NCBI GenBank assembly: GCA_964304625.1
Contig: OZ199839.1
Span: 2,480,001 to 2,544,000, forward strand
DNA length: 64,000 bases
DNA from: Kudoa neothunni
Taxonomy: Eukaryota > Cnidaria
Reading direction: 5' to 3'
In this document: piece after piece, positions 45,911 to 57,300 of the stretch
Numbering within the stretch: position 1 is the stretch's first letter
Layout of the letters: every line of letters starts with the position of its first letter
Notes under the pieces: generated by a model
What the model was told of the DNA's origin: nothing
The model's database searches: none
What the model saw: only the letters and a program-made list of their open reading frames with translations
Translations under genes and position numbers: made by a program

Positions 45911-48118
45911 ATGCTTGCACGTATGTTGAATAGTAGAAATAGAGAAGATACTATATCACCGCTTGTCGACTCGTCGACAACCACCAACAATCTCTGTTTA
46001 CCAACCACTGCTACAACTTCCACTAGCAGTAACCCAACCACCAACAGTCTTATTCATCATTCATCAAATGATAATACCACAACCGATCAGGATCAGGATC
46101 AAGACCAGGAACAGGATCAGGACCAAGATCAGCTAGATGATGAGGAAGATGGGGCGGATAACTTCTCACCGCCATCAAATCCAACATACAAAATTGAATC
46201 CAACCCAATTTCGTCGTTTTCTCTATCCACTTGTGATATTGCCAGCTTTGGTAGTGATTTTTTGAGTGGTGGACAATTCTCCAACCTCTATCAATCCAAC
46301 CAGTCCACAGATAAATCCGATCTAACATTGATGGATTCATCTGTCAAAATGGCAGCTTTGAAATTGAAACACCTGGAAGAATTGTTAATGAATCTCACCA
46401 ACTCCCAAATCAACCATCTTGAAGTCAATATCAATAACACTAATAATATTGGCGATGAAACTCAATTGGATTTGTTTCATCTCACAAAATCTATAGTTCA
46501 GAAAATGAACTCCGACTCACCCCATCTCACCAATCATGCTCTTTTCAATGTCGATAATGGTCATTCGTTTTTGGATCGTGATAATTCTATCAATCCACTC
46601 CAAAATTACATTCCAAATAAGGCTGTCGAGAATTGTATGCAATCCCGAAATGTGGCACCGATTTTATGTGAATACGTTGCCGCAAAAAGTCTCTTGTCGA
46701 AAAAGTTGAAATCATCCCTGGCCAATGTAAACGCTCTCAGAAATGTCCTGTTGAAATTGGACTCTCCCAAAAATTGTATATCCATTCCTACCAATCAAAA
46801 AATGTTGTTTGGAAACAACTATTCTCGCTTGAAGAATTCTCCTCCTGTGAATGGTTCACCCGCCAAACTCACCACCAACGGTTGTAGTGGTTCGTCGACT
46901 GTGAGCTCCAACTCCAACTTATCAAATGAACCGACAGAATCTGTCACAAATTTTCCAAATCGTTTAAGAATGTTTGATTGCAACAGAAAACATATTATTA
47001 TGACATCACTCCCTCACCAGTGTATCAGAATGTTTAACAAACAAGCACATGTCAACTCTAGAAAAGCAGCATTCCAAAAAAGGACTCATATTAACGATAT
47101 TCACATCTACAAATTGTTTGATCGAATCATTGAGGATGTGCCGAATGGTGTACCGTTCAAACCGATGCATCGTGCTCGAAAACGACGCTCATTTTCCCAA
47201 CTTATTTGGATGGCTGATTTTAACGACTCCACTGTAAATAACACCAACACACAGCTTTCCAATCATAACAATTCCACAAATGGCGTTATTGGAATTGAAT
47301 CGTCGTACAAAACCGAAGGCGCCACCCTTAGAGCCAGATCTTGTCGTCGTGACTACAGCTCACTTTTCGATTTGAGCTCCAATGATGATGATTATGTGGG
47401 TCGTGATGATCAACATATATTGGATGACTTCGATTCTGATTCTATATCTACTGCTAATGATGGTCGTCGTCTTTCTATGTCCAACTCTCATATCAGGCGT
47501 CTACATCATTCTTCCGCCGTCACACATGGTCCTCGCAAAAGCTATCTCTCCAGATTGGATAGCTCCCTCAATTTGAACCACCACAAATCTAATATTTCCT
47601 CCCATCTGCTGGATAACAACTCCAAAAATGGATCACTAAACAAACAACCCCAACCCAAAAGTGTCTATGATTATGTGATCCTTCCCGCCGAACTCATGCC
47701 TGTTGTGCACATTGAACCAATTGTATATAAAGAGGTTGTCACTCCGATGTGGTACACGGTTGATGATAGTCGAATGGATTGGCTGAAAAATTGTCTCAAA
47801 AATAAACCAACTCAACCTACCACCACAAATCCATCCACCCCTACTACCAATACCAACAAAATCGATTCAGATACACTCACCGATGATGAACACTTCAATC
47901 AAATGCACATCCAGTATGAGAACGCTGAAAAAGAAAGACTCCTCGAGAAAGCTCGTCAAGAGAGTAACTCTTCCGACCCCAGTGTGACCGCTGTTGAGAC
48001 GTCTGTACCAGCTTCAATAACAACCACCCCTACCGATATTGTTTCGTGTAACCTTTCGAAAAAAGTTGTAAGGTCTAGTAATGGCCGTTTTACCAAACTG
48101 TCCACTGGAGAAAATTAA
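45911..48118 (+). CDS. PEHE-domain chromatin protein, KANSL1-like (NSL complex)
   Basis: Single-exon gene of 735 aa. The C-terminal part (about residues 585-685) fits a PEHE domain of KANSL1: YDYVILPAELMPVVHIEPIV, YKEVVTPMWYTVDDSRMDWL, an Asn/Thr-rich insert, then LTDDEHFNQMHIQYENAEKE and RLLEKARQE. In KANSL1 this domain recruits the acetyltransferase MOF. A second conserved-looking basic block is RTHINDIHIYKLFDRIIEDV with the following HRARKRRSFSQLIW. The N-terminal half is Ser/Asn/Thr-rich, with an acidic Asp-Gln repeat (about residues 59-75). Predicted role: scaffold of a MOF/NSL-type histone H4K16 acetyltransferase complex in the nucleus. It is shorter than vertebrate KANSL1 (about 1100 aa). 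MSL1 also has a PEHE domain and is the main alternative. The lack of introns is unusual among its neighbours. Confidence 0.75.
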   Translation: MLARMLNSRNREDTISPLVDSSTTTNNLCLPTTATTSTSSNPTTNSLIHHSSNDNTTTDQDQDQDQEQDQDQDQLDDEEDGADNFSPPSNPTYKIESNPISSFSLSTCDIASFGSDFLSGGQFSNLYQSNQSTDKSDLTLMDSSVKMAALKLKHLEELLMNLTNSQINHLEVNINNTNNIGDETQLDLFHLTKSIVQKMNSDSPHLTNHALFNVDNGHSFLDRDNSINPLQNYIPNKAVENCMQSRNVAPILCEYVAAKSLLSKKLKSSLANVNALRNVLLKLDSPKNCISIPTNQKMLFGNNYSRLKNSPPVNGSPAKLTTNGCSGSSTVSSNSNLSNEPTESVTNFPNRLRMFDCNRKHIIMTSLPHQCIRMFNKQAHVNSRKAAFQKRTHINDIHIYKLFDRIIEDVPNGVPFKPMHRARKRRSFSQLIWMADFNDSTVNNTNTQLSNHNNSTNGVIGIESSYKTEGATLRARSCRRDYSSLFDLSSNDDDYVGRDDQHILDDFDSDSISTANDGRRLSMSNSHIRRLHHSSAVTHGPRKSYLSRLDSSLNLNHHKSNISSHLLDNNSKNGSLNKQPQPKSVYDYVILPAELMPVVHIEPIVYKEVVTPMWYTVDDSRMDWLKNCLKNKPTQPTTTNPSTPTTNTNKIDSDTLTDDEHFNQMHIQYENAEKERLLEKARQESNSSDPSVTAVETSVPASITTTPTDIVSCNLSKKVVRSSNGRFTKLSTGEN

Positions 48119-48542
48119 TCCACCCCACTTTGTGTAAATTTGAAAACACTGATGATCTCCTGGCAATCAGTGATAGTCTATCTATGGACTATTTTCTCGC
48201 TCACCATAGATGACCGATCATCTTCCTTAGCTGTTAGGATACCCACAAATATGTTTCTTTTTATACATGTCTTGATTTTTATTGGTCGTTTTTTGCTGTT
48301 TCGCGATTATTCATTCTAATTGGTCATATTATTAAATGTCGTGCGATGAGTTATTAATTGTTACATGTATTCTGTTGTTTTTGTGTATTATAGTGAAAAC
48401 TATAAGTGTGTTGTTTAGTGATAAAGTTATTATTTAACGTTTGAGTCGGGATATTTATTATGTAATTAAAAAAATAGATCGATATTTAACTTTAATTAAT
48501 GACAGAGGTAGGTTATTGGCACGGTATAATTTAGTATTTAAC

Positions 48543-48720
48543 CAGCGCTTCCCAACTAAAACTGGACTCGCATCCCCATTTTTTGACAAAACGAAATTCG
48601 CACCTCTTTCTTTGCATACGGTAAGGTGTAACTGATTTAAAATTTATCAAAAATTATTTTCAATTTTGATGAGGTCTCGCACCACCTGAGACCAACGTTT
48701 GCAGAAACCCCTGTCCTAAT
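48543..48720. mobile_element. hAT-type transposon remnant
   Basis: CAGCGCTTCCCAACTAAAAC at the left end and about 180 bp in total closely resemble the copy at 5303-5490, including ATTATTTTCAATTTTGAT and CCACCTGAGACCAA. No coding sequence. Confidence 0.55.
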
Positions 48721-49139
48721 CGGAATGTACGCTTGTGCACTGGAAGTTTTTAATCTCACAATCTCTTACTTACAAGCTTTTTACAGATTTAATTTTTTAG
48801 AGTCCGCTACATTTAAATATTATTAGACTCTAAGAGCGAATCGGTGGGTCATAAATAATTATACATAGCCAAACTAATGTTACTTGAATATCTTTAACCG
48901 TTCCAATAGCCACTTTCTTAATTGAATTATAAGATTTATGAAATTACTCGAGATATAATAATAAATATTAGCTGTTAAATTAATTGTTAAAAATTTCAAA
49001 AAAATTAGGATGGGTGAAATGATACGACTGACCTTAATGACGCGAATAAAATTATATTCTATTTGTAACGTGAAAATAGGATTAATTTTTACACATTTTT
49101 AAGTTATGGTTTAACAAAAAAAATGGGAATATTTTCTAA
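48720..49139. other. Intergenic, no gene seen
   Basis: About 400 bp of AT-rich sequence between a hAT remnant and the candidate peptide; nothing recognised. Confidence 0.4.
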
Positions 49140-49361
49140 AAAAAGATTTCTTTGATTTGGATAGCCTTCGTTTTGATTAGATTTTATTATTTCTGCTTTA
49201 TATACGCGAAACCATGGATCAAGAATGATCGTTGCGCACGTGTAAAATGCCACCTAGGATTAAATCGATTCGTGAATTGTTATTTAAAATGCAAGTATCG
49301 AGACCACTCGAGAATTGAAATCAGGAGACCGAGAGGATCATACGAATTTTTTGAGGGTTAG
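49140..49361 (+). CDS. Candidate small secreted four-cysteine peptide (partial model)
   Basis: The open frame starts after a stop at 49137-49139 and has no ATG of its own. A possible splice acceptor (AAAAAAAG, 49138-49145) suggests that a short first exon upstream supplies the start. The reading begins with a hydrophobic, signal-like stretch (LIWIAFVLIRFYYFCFIYA). It continues with a basic part, KPWIKNDRCARVKC then HLGLNRFVNCYLKCKYR, giving C-x4-C-x9-C-x3-C, and ends at 49361. The composition is less AT-driven than neighbouring junk frames. It may equally be chance; I do not assign a function. Confidence 0.3.
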   Translation, partial: KKISLIWIAFVLIRFYYFCFIYAKPWIKNDRCARVKCHLGLNRFVNCYLKCKYRDHSRIEIRRPRGSYEFFEG

Positions 49362-49550
49362 TTAAAACGTTGTACGCCCACATCCACTCACTACAGAGAA
49401 ATAGGCTTTGGGTAATGATTTTAATCTCCCATTTGATTCTACGAAATACATAAGTCACTCGATTTGAAGATGTAACTTTAAATTTAGAATAATAGAAACA
49501 TATTTTAAAACATTATAATCTGTCTTTTCTTTTAAAACGGAATAAAAAAC

Positions 49551-49640
49551 TTATCTATCTGGTACATGCGTGCTCGTGTTATGCGTCGTTAATTCATGGA
49601 TTCTGCGTAGTAATTTTGATTTCCCTTTTAATGATGCAAA
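49551..49640. mobile_element. Fragment of family-Y TIR element
   Basis: The stretch TCTGCGTAGTAATTTTGATT and its flanks (TTATCTATCT upstream, CCTTTTAATG downstream) match the right-hand part of the element at 35350-36050 (35945-36030). It is a solo fragment. Confidence 0.4.
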
Positions 49641-50815
49641 ATAAATAAGTCACCGTATGTAAAATTTTGTGAAAAATGTCCGGCTACGCCTGGAATCCAA
49701 ACTATGCTACATTGAAAAATCTCTTAACGCCTTTTCAAAAATACACTAATCCTCTATATTAAACCAGCGAAGTATGTATAGATTCCACAAATTGTATAAT
49801 AGAAAACTTAAAATACAATAGTTATTTGTTGGAAAATATACATACAATTTGATTGGTCAAACTTTTTACATTTAATAAGCAAAATACTGATATAGGCAGA
49901 TGCTTATTGCATCTGTTTAATTTGTAAAACTTACCTTATCGAAAGATAAATACTAAAAAATTAACTGATGAACAATTTTTTTACAATTTATGATTCTAAC
50001 AAATTCAAAAACTTGGTCATATTGTTATTATAGGAATCTAATGATATAATTATAACGATAAAATGATTATAACTTTTGCTGTAAATTAAATAATTCAACA
50101 AAAAAAAACTTATAAACTAAAATATCTATTGATTAATTTTACTTTGGTTTTAAAAAATTTCGTAGTTGACATTTAGTTATTGAAAAAGAGCCTAATTTAT
50201 AATAGGACGCGTATAGTTTGTTAAATGATTGAGTCATGTTGAAAACAGGAAATAGGAAATGTTATGAAATTTTTATAAAAAATAAACTTTACTTAAAGGT
50301 TAATATATAAACCATAAAGTGTGTTTTCATTGGTTTTTGTAAATTTGACAAAGATTTCACTTGCGCTGAAGATTTTATATTCGGGATTTAGTATCAAAAT
50401 TAAAAATTATCATAATTTCCTGAATTCTTGCCACCGCTATACTTTTATTATGAATTATCACGAGAAAACGTTGCAAAAAGGGGATGTTTTTTAGATGCCT
50501 AATCCTACTCTGTTACCTCTCCTAGAACTCGTCTCTTCCGATATGAATAAATATTCATTTATCTAAATTTACGTAAATATAAAATTTAAAATATAGTTAT
50601 AAAATATGTAATTAAAAATATCTACTATGAACAAGGTACAGCTATAGTTAACTAAATCCTAGGCATTATTTAATATTAATATTTTATTCTGGACTAGCGC
50701 TATCAAAAAGATCACTCAAACAAATGTTTAGTTTAAATCGTTTATTAATACATTCATAAAAATGTTTAACACATGATATTGCTTTAACACTCTAAGGTTA
50801 AGGTACACAACAATG
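49640..50815. other. AT-rich intergenic region, no gene seen
   Basis: About 1.2 kb with only short, low-complexity open frames. Confidence 0.45.
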
Positions 50816-51565
50816 ACTACACTCCAAAGAACTTGGGGTCTTTTGGACCCCAAGTTTTTATTTTACGGTAGTTAATAAAAAAATATTTCAAAATACCATA
50901 CAAACATTAAGAAATTTCTAATCACAGAATTTCGAGAAAAATGTGATTCATTGAACCGGTTAATTCTACAAAATTCTATTCGGTAGGCTTATATAACGTT
51001 TCGTCAATTTTCGTGTAAATAAATCAACAATCTTTCATACTATAGAGAGAGAAATAAACATAAAGGAAACAAAAATTTTTGAATATTGCAACTAATAGAT
51101 TTGTATTTTGAACACTGATTATACTTACTCTAATAATGAAATCGACCAAAATATCGTCACCACTAATGTAATGACTAATGAATCGAATAGTTTTTATTTA
51201 TCATTTTGGCGAGTAAACATTTGCAGAATACTTTCTTAAAGTTTGATTCCATTATTTCGATTTCTTAGGAACAATATGAATCGGGTGTTTTAGTTACATT
51301 CTGGTCCTTTGATTGTTAACAAGTAATGGTTAGTAGAAACATAATAAACATTAGATTGCTTAATTTTAAACGTCCAAGATTGATTAAAAACCTAAGAATT
51401 AACATTCTAAACATGCAACATCTATCACTCTTTATATTATCGTTCAGTGAGCTTCTACAAAGTATTATATTAACTTGTCCAATGAATCATCTTTTTCTCA
51501 TTTTTTTGTTAACTATCGTAAAATAAAAACCTGGATCCAAAAACCCCAAGTTCGCTGGAGTGTAA
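50816..51565. mobile_element. Non-autonomous element with hairpin termini
   Basis: Both ends carry related inverted sequences: TACACTCCAAAGAACTTGGG at the left, and the inverse TTACACTCCAGCGAACTTGG at the right. The left end itself folds into a perfect hairpin (ACTTGGGGTC, TTTT, GGACCCCAAGT). A related hairpin stands at 51641-51672 and may be the end of a second, overlapping copy. The GGGGTC/GACCCC hairpin style recalls piggyBac-type elements, but no TTAA duplication is evident and there is no transposase. Confidence 0.5.
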
Positions 51566-51679
51566 TTTTTTATTTCAATATGAAATTTTGTTAATTTTTT
51601 TTTAAAGTTTAATAAGTAACATAACCAATTTAATACTACTTTGGGTTCCAAAAGACCCCAAGTTCGTTAGAGGGTTACT

Positions 51680-53570
51680 GAAATATTTATATGCAGAAAA
51701 ATCACACATCCGGATTACGTCGAGTATTCTTAGATAATAAATGTTTTATTTTAAAGCGGCGGTTTAAAAGATCAATATTGTAAACTACTTATGACTTTTA
51801 TCATTTTATCAACAATTTAATAGGGATGAACCATTTTTTCCTAGTGGTTTTAAGAATCTCCTCTAAAATAAATAAGTCGAATCTCGGGCGAAGCTGGTTA
51901 TCTCGTGATATTATTAAGTATTTTGATTAAACTTATCACGGTCGTAAAAATGATATTTTATAAAATTATGAGTTTAATTTTTTCATCAGCGATCTAAACG
52001 AGGGATTAATTTATTCGTTTAATGCTTCAAGATGTTCGTCTATAAAAAATAAGCCAGTTGAAGTCATGTTTTCGCGCTAATGTATATGGCGTTCTAGTTT
52101 AAATTTTTACATGCCAACAGACAACGTTTAATAAATATATTTTAAAAAGATCAATACAGTATTTCAAATTTATTTCTTCAAGTTTACTTGCCCTGTTTGA
52201 TCGCGTCACTCAATCATAATAATCGACAATAATAATTATGAAATAAATTTTAAAAAGCCTTTTTCTTAAAACATAACTAGATTTTTCCAAAAAATAAATC
52301 AACTAGAATTCAATAAAATTACTAAAGGATAAAATTTAAAAGTAACGCCGCGGTTAAATACTCATACATTCATAAAAACTGATTTTTCATATACAATCTA
52401 GTTTTTATATTTTGGTAATATAGGTTAGGTAAAATTAAGAATTAAATTTAAGTTAAAAAAGTGCGTTTTTACAATAATTCACACGCTCCAATGTAGATTA
52501 GTGTGTGTTCCGACTACGCACGAGTTTCAAATTATTGTTCGCAAGAATTATTTCCTGATAATTATAAAACGGAACGCACAAACTTGGGCACTCAATGAAT
52601 TTTTTTGTGGTCCGCGATGAACCCTAATTAAGTTCAGATTAATAGTATGTTTCTAAATGAAATGAAAAAAAAATTCGATTATTTAATTGCAATTGATTTA
52701 TCTAGTTATTGAATATTTCGAGAATATCTAACGAAGTTATTAAAAAAATTTATTTGAGTTTTTTATTATATGCGAACCATTAAGAACGAAACATCAAAAC
52801 ACTCTAAGTAGGCCAAAAGATTTATTGCTATTAACCACTTCACTATGTGATATAGAAAAAACGTTTATTTTATTCGAAGTTCGTGTAACAATATTAATTA
52901 TTTCTCCTTAAGTGTGTATGGAGGAGAATAAAATCATACAGACATTTGGTGGATTTACGATTTAAAAATTCGCTTGACAATGCTGGTCCGAATTTTTAGT
53001 TTAGTTAAAATAAGATTAATAATTAAAGTACGTTTATAAACTATGTGAATTAAAAAAGTATATACATTGTGTGTAAAAATCAGAGTCTCTATAAGAAAAA
53101 AAAATGAAACGTAAAATAAACTTTGACAAAAATGATAAACATCGTTTAGAGCCAATAATGAGCACATATTAAGTTAAGGGGAAATTTATACTGCACTTCA
53201 CATATATCCACGCAACTATTTTTCACACCCAAAATATAGCTCATCTTTAATTTAGGTTATTTCTATTCTATTACTAAGCTAAAATGATTGAAATTCGAAA
53301 AAACAAAAGTAGATGATGAAACTCTAAAATTTAATGACGCCTAGACAGAAAAATATTTATTTTTTTTCAACAGGGACGAAGATTATTTGTTTGCTATGTC
53401 ATTAGTTATTCAATTTAAAGCATTTAGTAAACTTATTAATTATGAATTATTTTGAATATGATGTTTCGATATTAGAAAATTTATCAAAAATGTGAGTTAT
53501 AACTTTAGTTTTAAATTTTTCTGGCGTGAATGTTTTAGAAGGTTTAAAGGACCCAAAAGTTTGTATACCA
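51680..53570. other. AT-rich intergenic region, no gene seen
   Basis: About 1.9 kb with no convincing exon. A short block near 52490-52600 with GC-containing words (ACGCACGAG, GAACGCAC) stands out and may be a degenerate inverted-repeat element. Confidence 0.4.
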
Positions 53571-55560
53571 CTGTTATAAAGCCTGTGACATCTGAAATAC
53601 ACCTATCTCCGCATCGTTTTCGTCACCAATATTTTTACGATTCTAATTAATAAAATAAATAAATAAATATGACGTGCAAAAAATCAGCTCCAAGAAATAA
53701 CTTCAAAATATTCGCCAATCCCACTTCGAACGCCATCGTCCCCACATGTAATCTCCCTTATGTTTGCAAAAACTTGCCAATTTCATTATTTGTTACATAT
53801 TTTAACTTATTAGTTATATCCAATCACTTAAATTATTTTTTACATAATCTTTTGACCATCAAACGAGTTTAAATGTTCTATATAATGGTGTTTTATTTTA
53901 CAGACTGAGCAAATAAATCTGTTCATACCCAATTGATGAAATATAAATTTGATTGTTATTTATTATGTTAAAACAAGATGTTTAATTTATAAATTTTGTT
54001 GGTAAATATTTATTCACTGGTTAAAATCAACCATGCAAAATTAAAATATTGTTTTATTTTTAAGATTGACGTTTTAATGTGTCCATTATCTTCTACAAAA
54101 ATTATAAACTATTATTTTTGTCATAAATAAAATACAGTAGTCATCAAAATATAAAATAGACGGTTATTAAAAATCTTGTAGATAAATCCAATCAAGATGC
54201 TCGTACATTTTTAAATCATTTTCTAAACTACTGTCATTTAGTAAGTGTAAAAAATCTAAAACGCTAAAAAACATTTTGAAATATTATTTAATAACTTATT
54301 TTATGTGATAATTTTTCATCAAATTATCTTCTGATATATTTTCTAAGTAGACATGAACATTTGCTTATTTTGCTATACGAATTATTTATTTTAACTAAAT
54401 TTAGAAAACGTTATGTTTAAAAAATTAATATGTTTAATGAATTCGTAAATAACGAATATAATGTTGTTGGAATAGTACTTTCACATGTATGTTAATCTCG
54501 ATTAGTTTTAATATAGAAAAATAGACTAAAATGTACATATTTTCAAAGATAGCTTTGTAATAATCTAACTAAACTAAAGACAATTACTGATAAAGTGTTG
54601 TTGACAAGATTTATTTCTTGACACATGATAAACCAGCACCATTCTTAAATCAAGTATTCCTTAGGACATAAGAATGATACATCCGTTCTGTAAGTACCTT
54701 ATTGAGTGGTCGATCTTAACATCATCATACCCAAGCTCACCTATATCATTATAGGTTGGCCATTCGTCACTGGATATGATTGACCCCTGTTGAATTTCTC
54801 TATTGATAATAGTATAGGCAAAATTTATTTATTTTTCGATGGGTGATTGGAAACCTTATCATTTTTGTTGGAAGATGAAATGGATTAATTCACGCACCAA
54901 AGATAAAATATTTTAAAAATTTTGATGTTAAATTTTGAGACGGACCACCTATAAGAAAGTTTGATAGAAATGTTTCATATTTGAGGTAAATTTTTACTTT
55001 CTACTTAAATATGTGAAAGCATGATTCACATTATTTCTCTCATGCACAGACTGTTTAGATATCGGTCTGATAACATTTCTGTTCCGATTTCTCAGGATCA
55101 AACAATTGATATTTCTACAATTTTTGCAGCTGTTTTGAACTCTATGTATTAACCTTTATAAAAAATGTATAAAAAAATATTTCATAATCAATAACGAACA
55201 AACAAAGTTATTATTGCTTTTAAACTTAGAAATTACAATCGGAATAGCATATGATAAACTAAACGAGTAAATAGTTAATCTGTTTATTTGTTGATGTAAA
55301 AAAATAATTAAAATGATTTGGTATAACTTATATGTTAAAATATGTAACTAATAATGAAATTGGTAAGTTTTTACAAACATAAAAAAGATTACACATGGGG
55401 ACGATGACTCTCGATTGTAGGATTTAACTAAAATTTAGAAGTTATTTCTTGGAGCTGAATTTGTACACGCCATATTCAATTATTTTATTAATTAGAATCG
55501 TAAAAATATGGCGACAAAAACGATGAGGAAATGGGTGTTTTTCAGATGTCACAGACTTAT
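53571..55560. repeat. 2-kb inverted-repeat structure with about 290-bp arms
   Basis: The left arm (about 53571-53880) and the inverse of the right arm (about 55265-55560) align along their whole length. Both share CTGTGACATCTGAAA, TTTTTACGATTCTAATTAAT and TCAGCTCCAAGAAATAAC. By eye they are about 80 percent identical. The 1.4-kb middle has no recognisable coding sequence. Long terminal inverted repeats of this size are typical of non-autonomous MULE or foldback elements, and a MULE transposase fragment exists at 22258-23444, but no sequence link between the two is visible. Confidence 0.65.
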
Positions 55561-55688
55561 CATAATCCAATTCCACTTTCGAGAATATATTTAAATTCAA
55601 AAAAATAAACGGATATGGATATGCGGATTTTTAGGTGTCGACGAACTTACAAAAAGATGTGTTTTTGAACGACGGGTAATCACAACAA

Positions 55689-55698
55689 CGCGCGCGCA
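55689..55698. promoter_or_regulatory. Alternating GC motif upstream of HAUS4
   Basis: CGCGCGCGCA lies about 95 bp before the HAUS4 start codon in AT-rich sequence, one of a series of such motifs near gene starts. Confidence 0.25.
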
Positions 55699-55790
55699 AA
55701 AACATAAAAAATGACTGAAAGTTTTATATTCGATATTTGTCACTTTATTTGACCTCACATTAATTAGGTAAGGATACAATATTAGAATTG

Positions 55791-56950
55791 ATGAAATCCA
55801 CAAGTGGAGTTAGCGGTGGATTCCGGGAGGTAATCGACCTTCTGGAAAAGAATCACATAGATGAAAATGGGACACCTAAGTCTATTTCCGACAAACTATC
55901 AGATGTACTAATGTTGCATAAATTTATATACGTAGGATTTAGAATATTTCAATGCTGTCGGAAAGCAAGACCGAATATCAATGCAGTTTGACGTTGGTTC
56001 AACTAATTCAACAAATCAATCTCCTTTTTTATCCAATTCAAACATTAACACCACGCACAATAACAAATATCAAAAAGTAATACAACACGAAGGTGTGACA
56101 TTAAATGTGTGTAGTTTTTGGATTATCTAAATCAACAAATTCGAAGGCATGATTCGGACATCCAAAATCCAATCGAATTGTCAAGCTCCGAGCATGAGGT
56201 GATTAGGTTTTAGGTTGAAATAGTAGCCACTAGTATTTAGGAATTTGAAGAATGGATAACAACACTTGTGGCTGCTAACATCGAGACAATTTTAAAGAAC
56301 CTTTGTGATATCAATGGAATTAAAAATTCTCTCCGTGACAACAAGACCGAAGGTGCTTTCTCAGATTATATACTCTATGTAAACTATTATAGATGATAGT
56401 AAGAATCATCGCGAATTTGCACCATTGAGTGATCAAAAAAGACTTAATTTGGAAAAAATTGCAGATACACTTTGGACACATGTCAATTCCACCAATAATC
56501 AAATTTGTGAGAATAAATCCAAACTTGACGAACTTCAAGAGTCCAATTATTCAATTAGAACTCGTTTGAAAAAACTCATTGTCTCATGTGGTAACACAGA
56601 CCACACCCACCATTCTTGACGCCTTGTCAAAAAGTGATTCCTTCTATAAAAATATTCATCTGCACATTGAACACATGGAGACAAAAGTTGAGTATCTACA
56701 ACTTAAAATGGAGCTCACCAAACAAGAACTCTACAACAACACCTACGATGAAGAGAACCTAAAAGCGCTTAACAATGTCAAAAGTCAACTGGAAAGAAAA
56801 TTGTATGTGGCAAAAAATAAACTAGCTCATTACAAACGCTCGTTAGACACATACAACAACCTTGGAGCCGATTTCAAAACTATATGTGACAAATATACCG
56901 CTCTACAGAAACAATATGACAACAAAAAATGGGCTCTTGATTCGTTATAA
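55791..56950 (+). CDS. HAUS4: HAUS augmin-like complex subunit 4
   Basis: Coiled-coil subunit of the augmin complex, which recruits gamma-tubulin to spindle microtubules. Exons: 55791-55904, 55936-56076, 56115-56198, 56241-56352 and 56393-56950; introns are 31, 38, 42 and 40 nt. The C-terminal block KLYVAKNKLAHYKRSLDTYN, NLGADFKTICDKYTALQKQY and DNKKWALDSL matches the HAUS4 signature (human NSYEVLGEEFDRL ... ENKRWALQEF). The product has about 330 residues (human 363). The exon sum is 1009 nt, one too many. Either a run of six A (56570-56575) contains one surplus base, or a 19-nt GT-AG intron (56580-56598) is removed; both restore the frame. The first exon has no ATG upstream in frame, so 55791 is the likely start. 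Confidence 0.82.
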
Positions 56951-57300
56951 AAATGATGATAGATTAATTTATAAATATTGATACAATTGTTTTTTTTTCT
57001 GCATACTCTTCTTTTTGATACATTTAATGAAAAGTTTAAAGCTAAAACATTGTCCATTTGAGTGTTATATGCATTTATTTTCCAAATTCATTCGCATCCG
57101 TGTACTCCAATTAATCTCTCAGGGACACATCTAGCTTGGACTGTGACTGTACGGAGGTCTTATAAGTAGGGCGTGCAATTTTAAACGCTTTTATGCATAA
57201 AGGAGATTATACACTGATCTGCCTAAAAATCTCTGTGCTCCCAAAACACAAAGCAACTTTACATGTAATATAATAAAATTATATTTTAATATAATTATAG
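56951..57300. other. Short intergenic stretch, nothing recognised
   Basis: The 3' flank of HAUS4. The open frame 56830-57057 on the minus strand is an antisense shadow of the HAUS4 coding end. Confidence 0.4.

Noticed and set aside
46050-46340. Minus-strand open frame of 96 codons
   Set aside because: Shadow of the KANSL1-like coding sequence, produced by its Asp-Gln repeat and codon bias.
55597-55803. Minus-strand open frame overlapping the HAUS4 start
   Set aside because: No motif, no splice support, and it overlaps the promoter and first codons of a well-supported gene.
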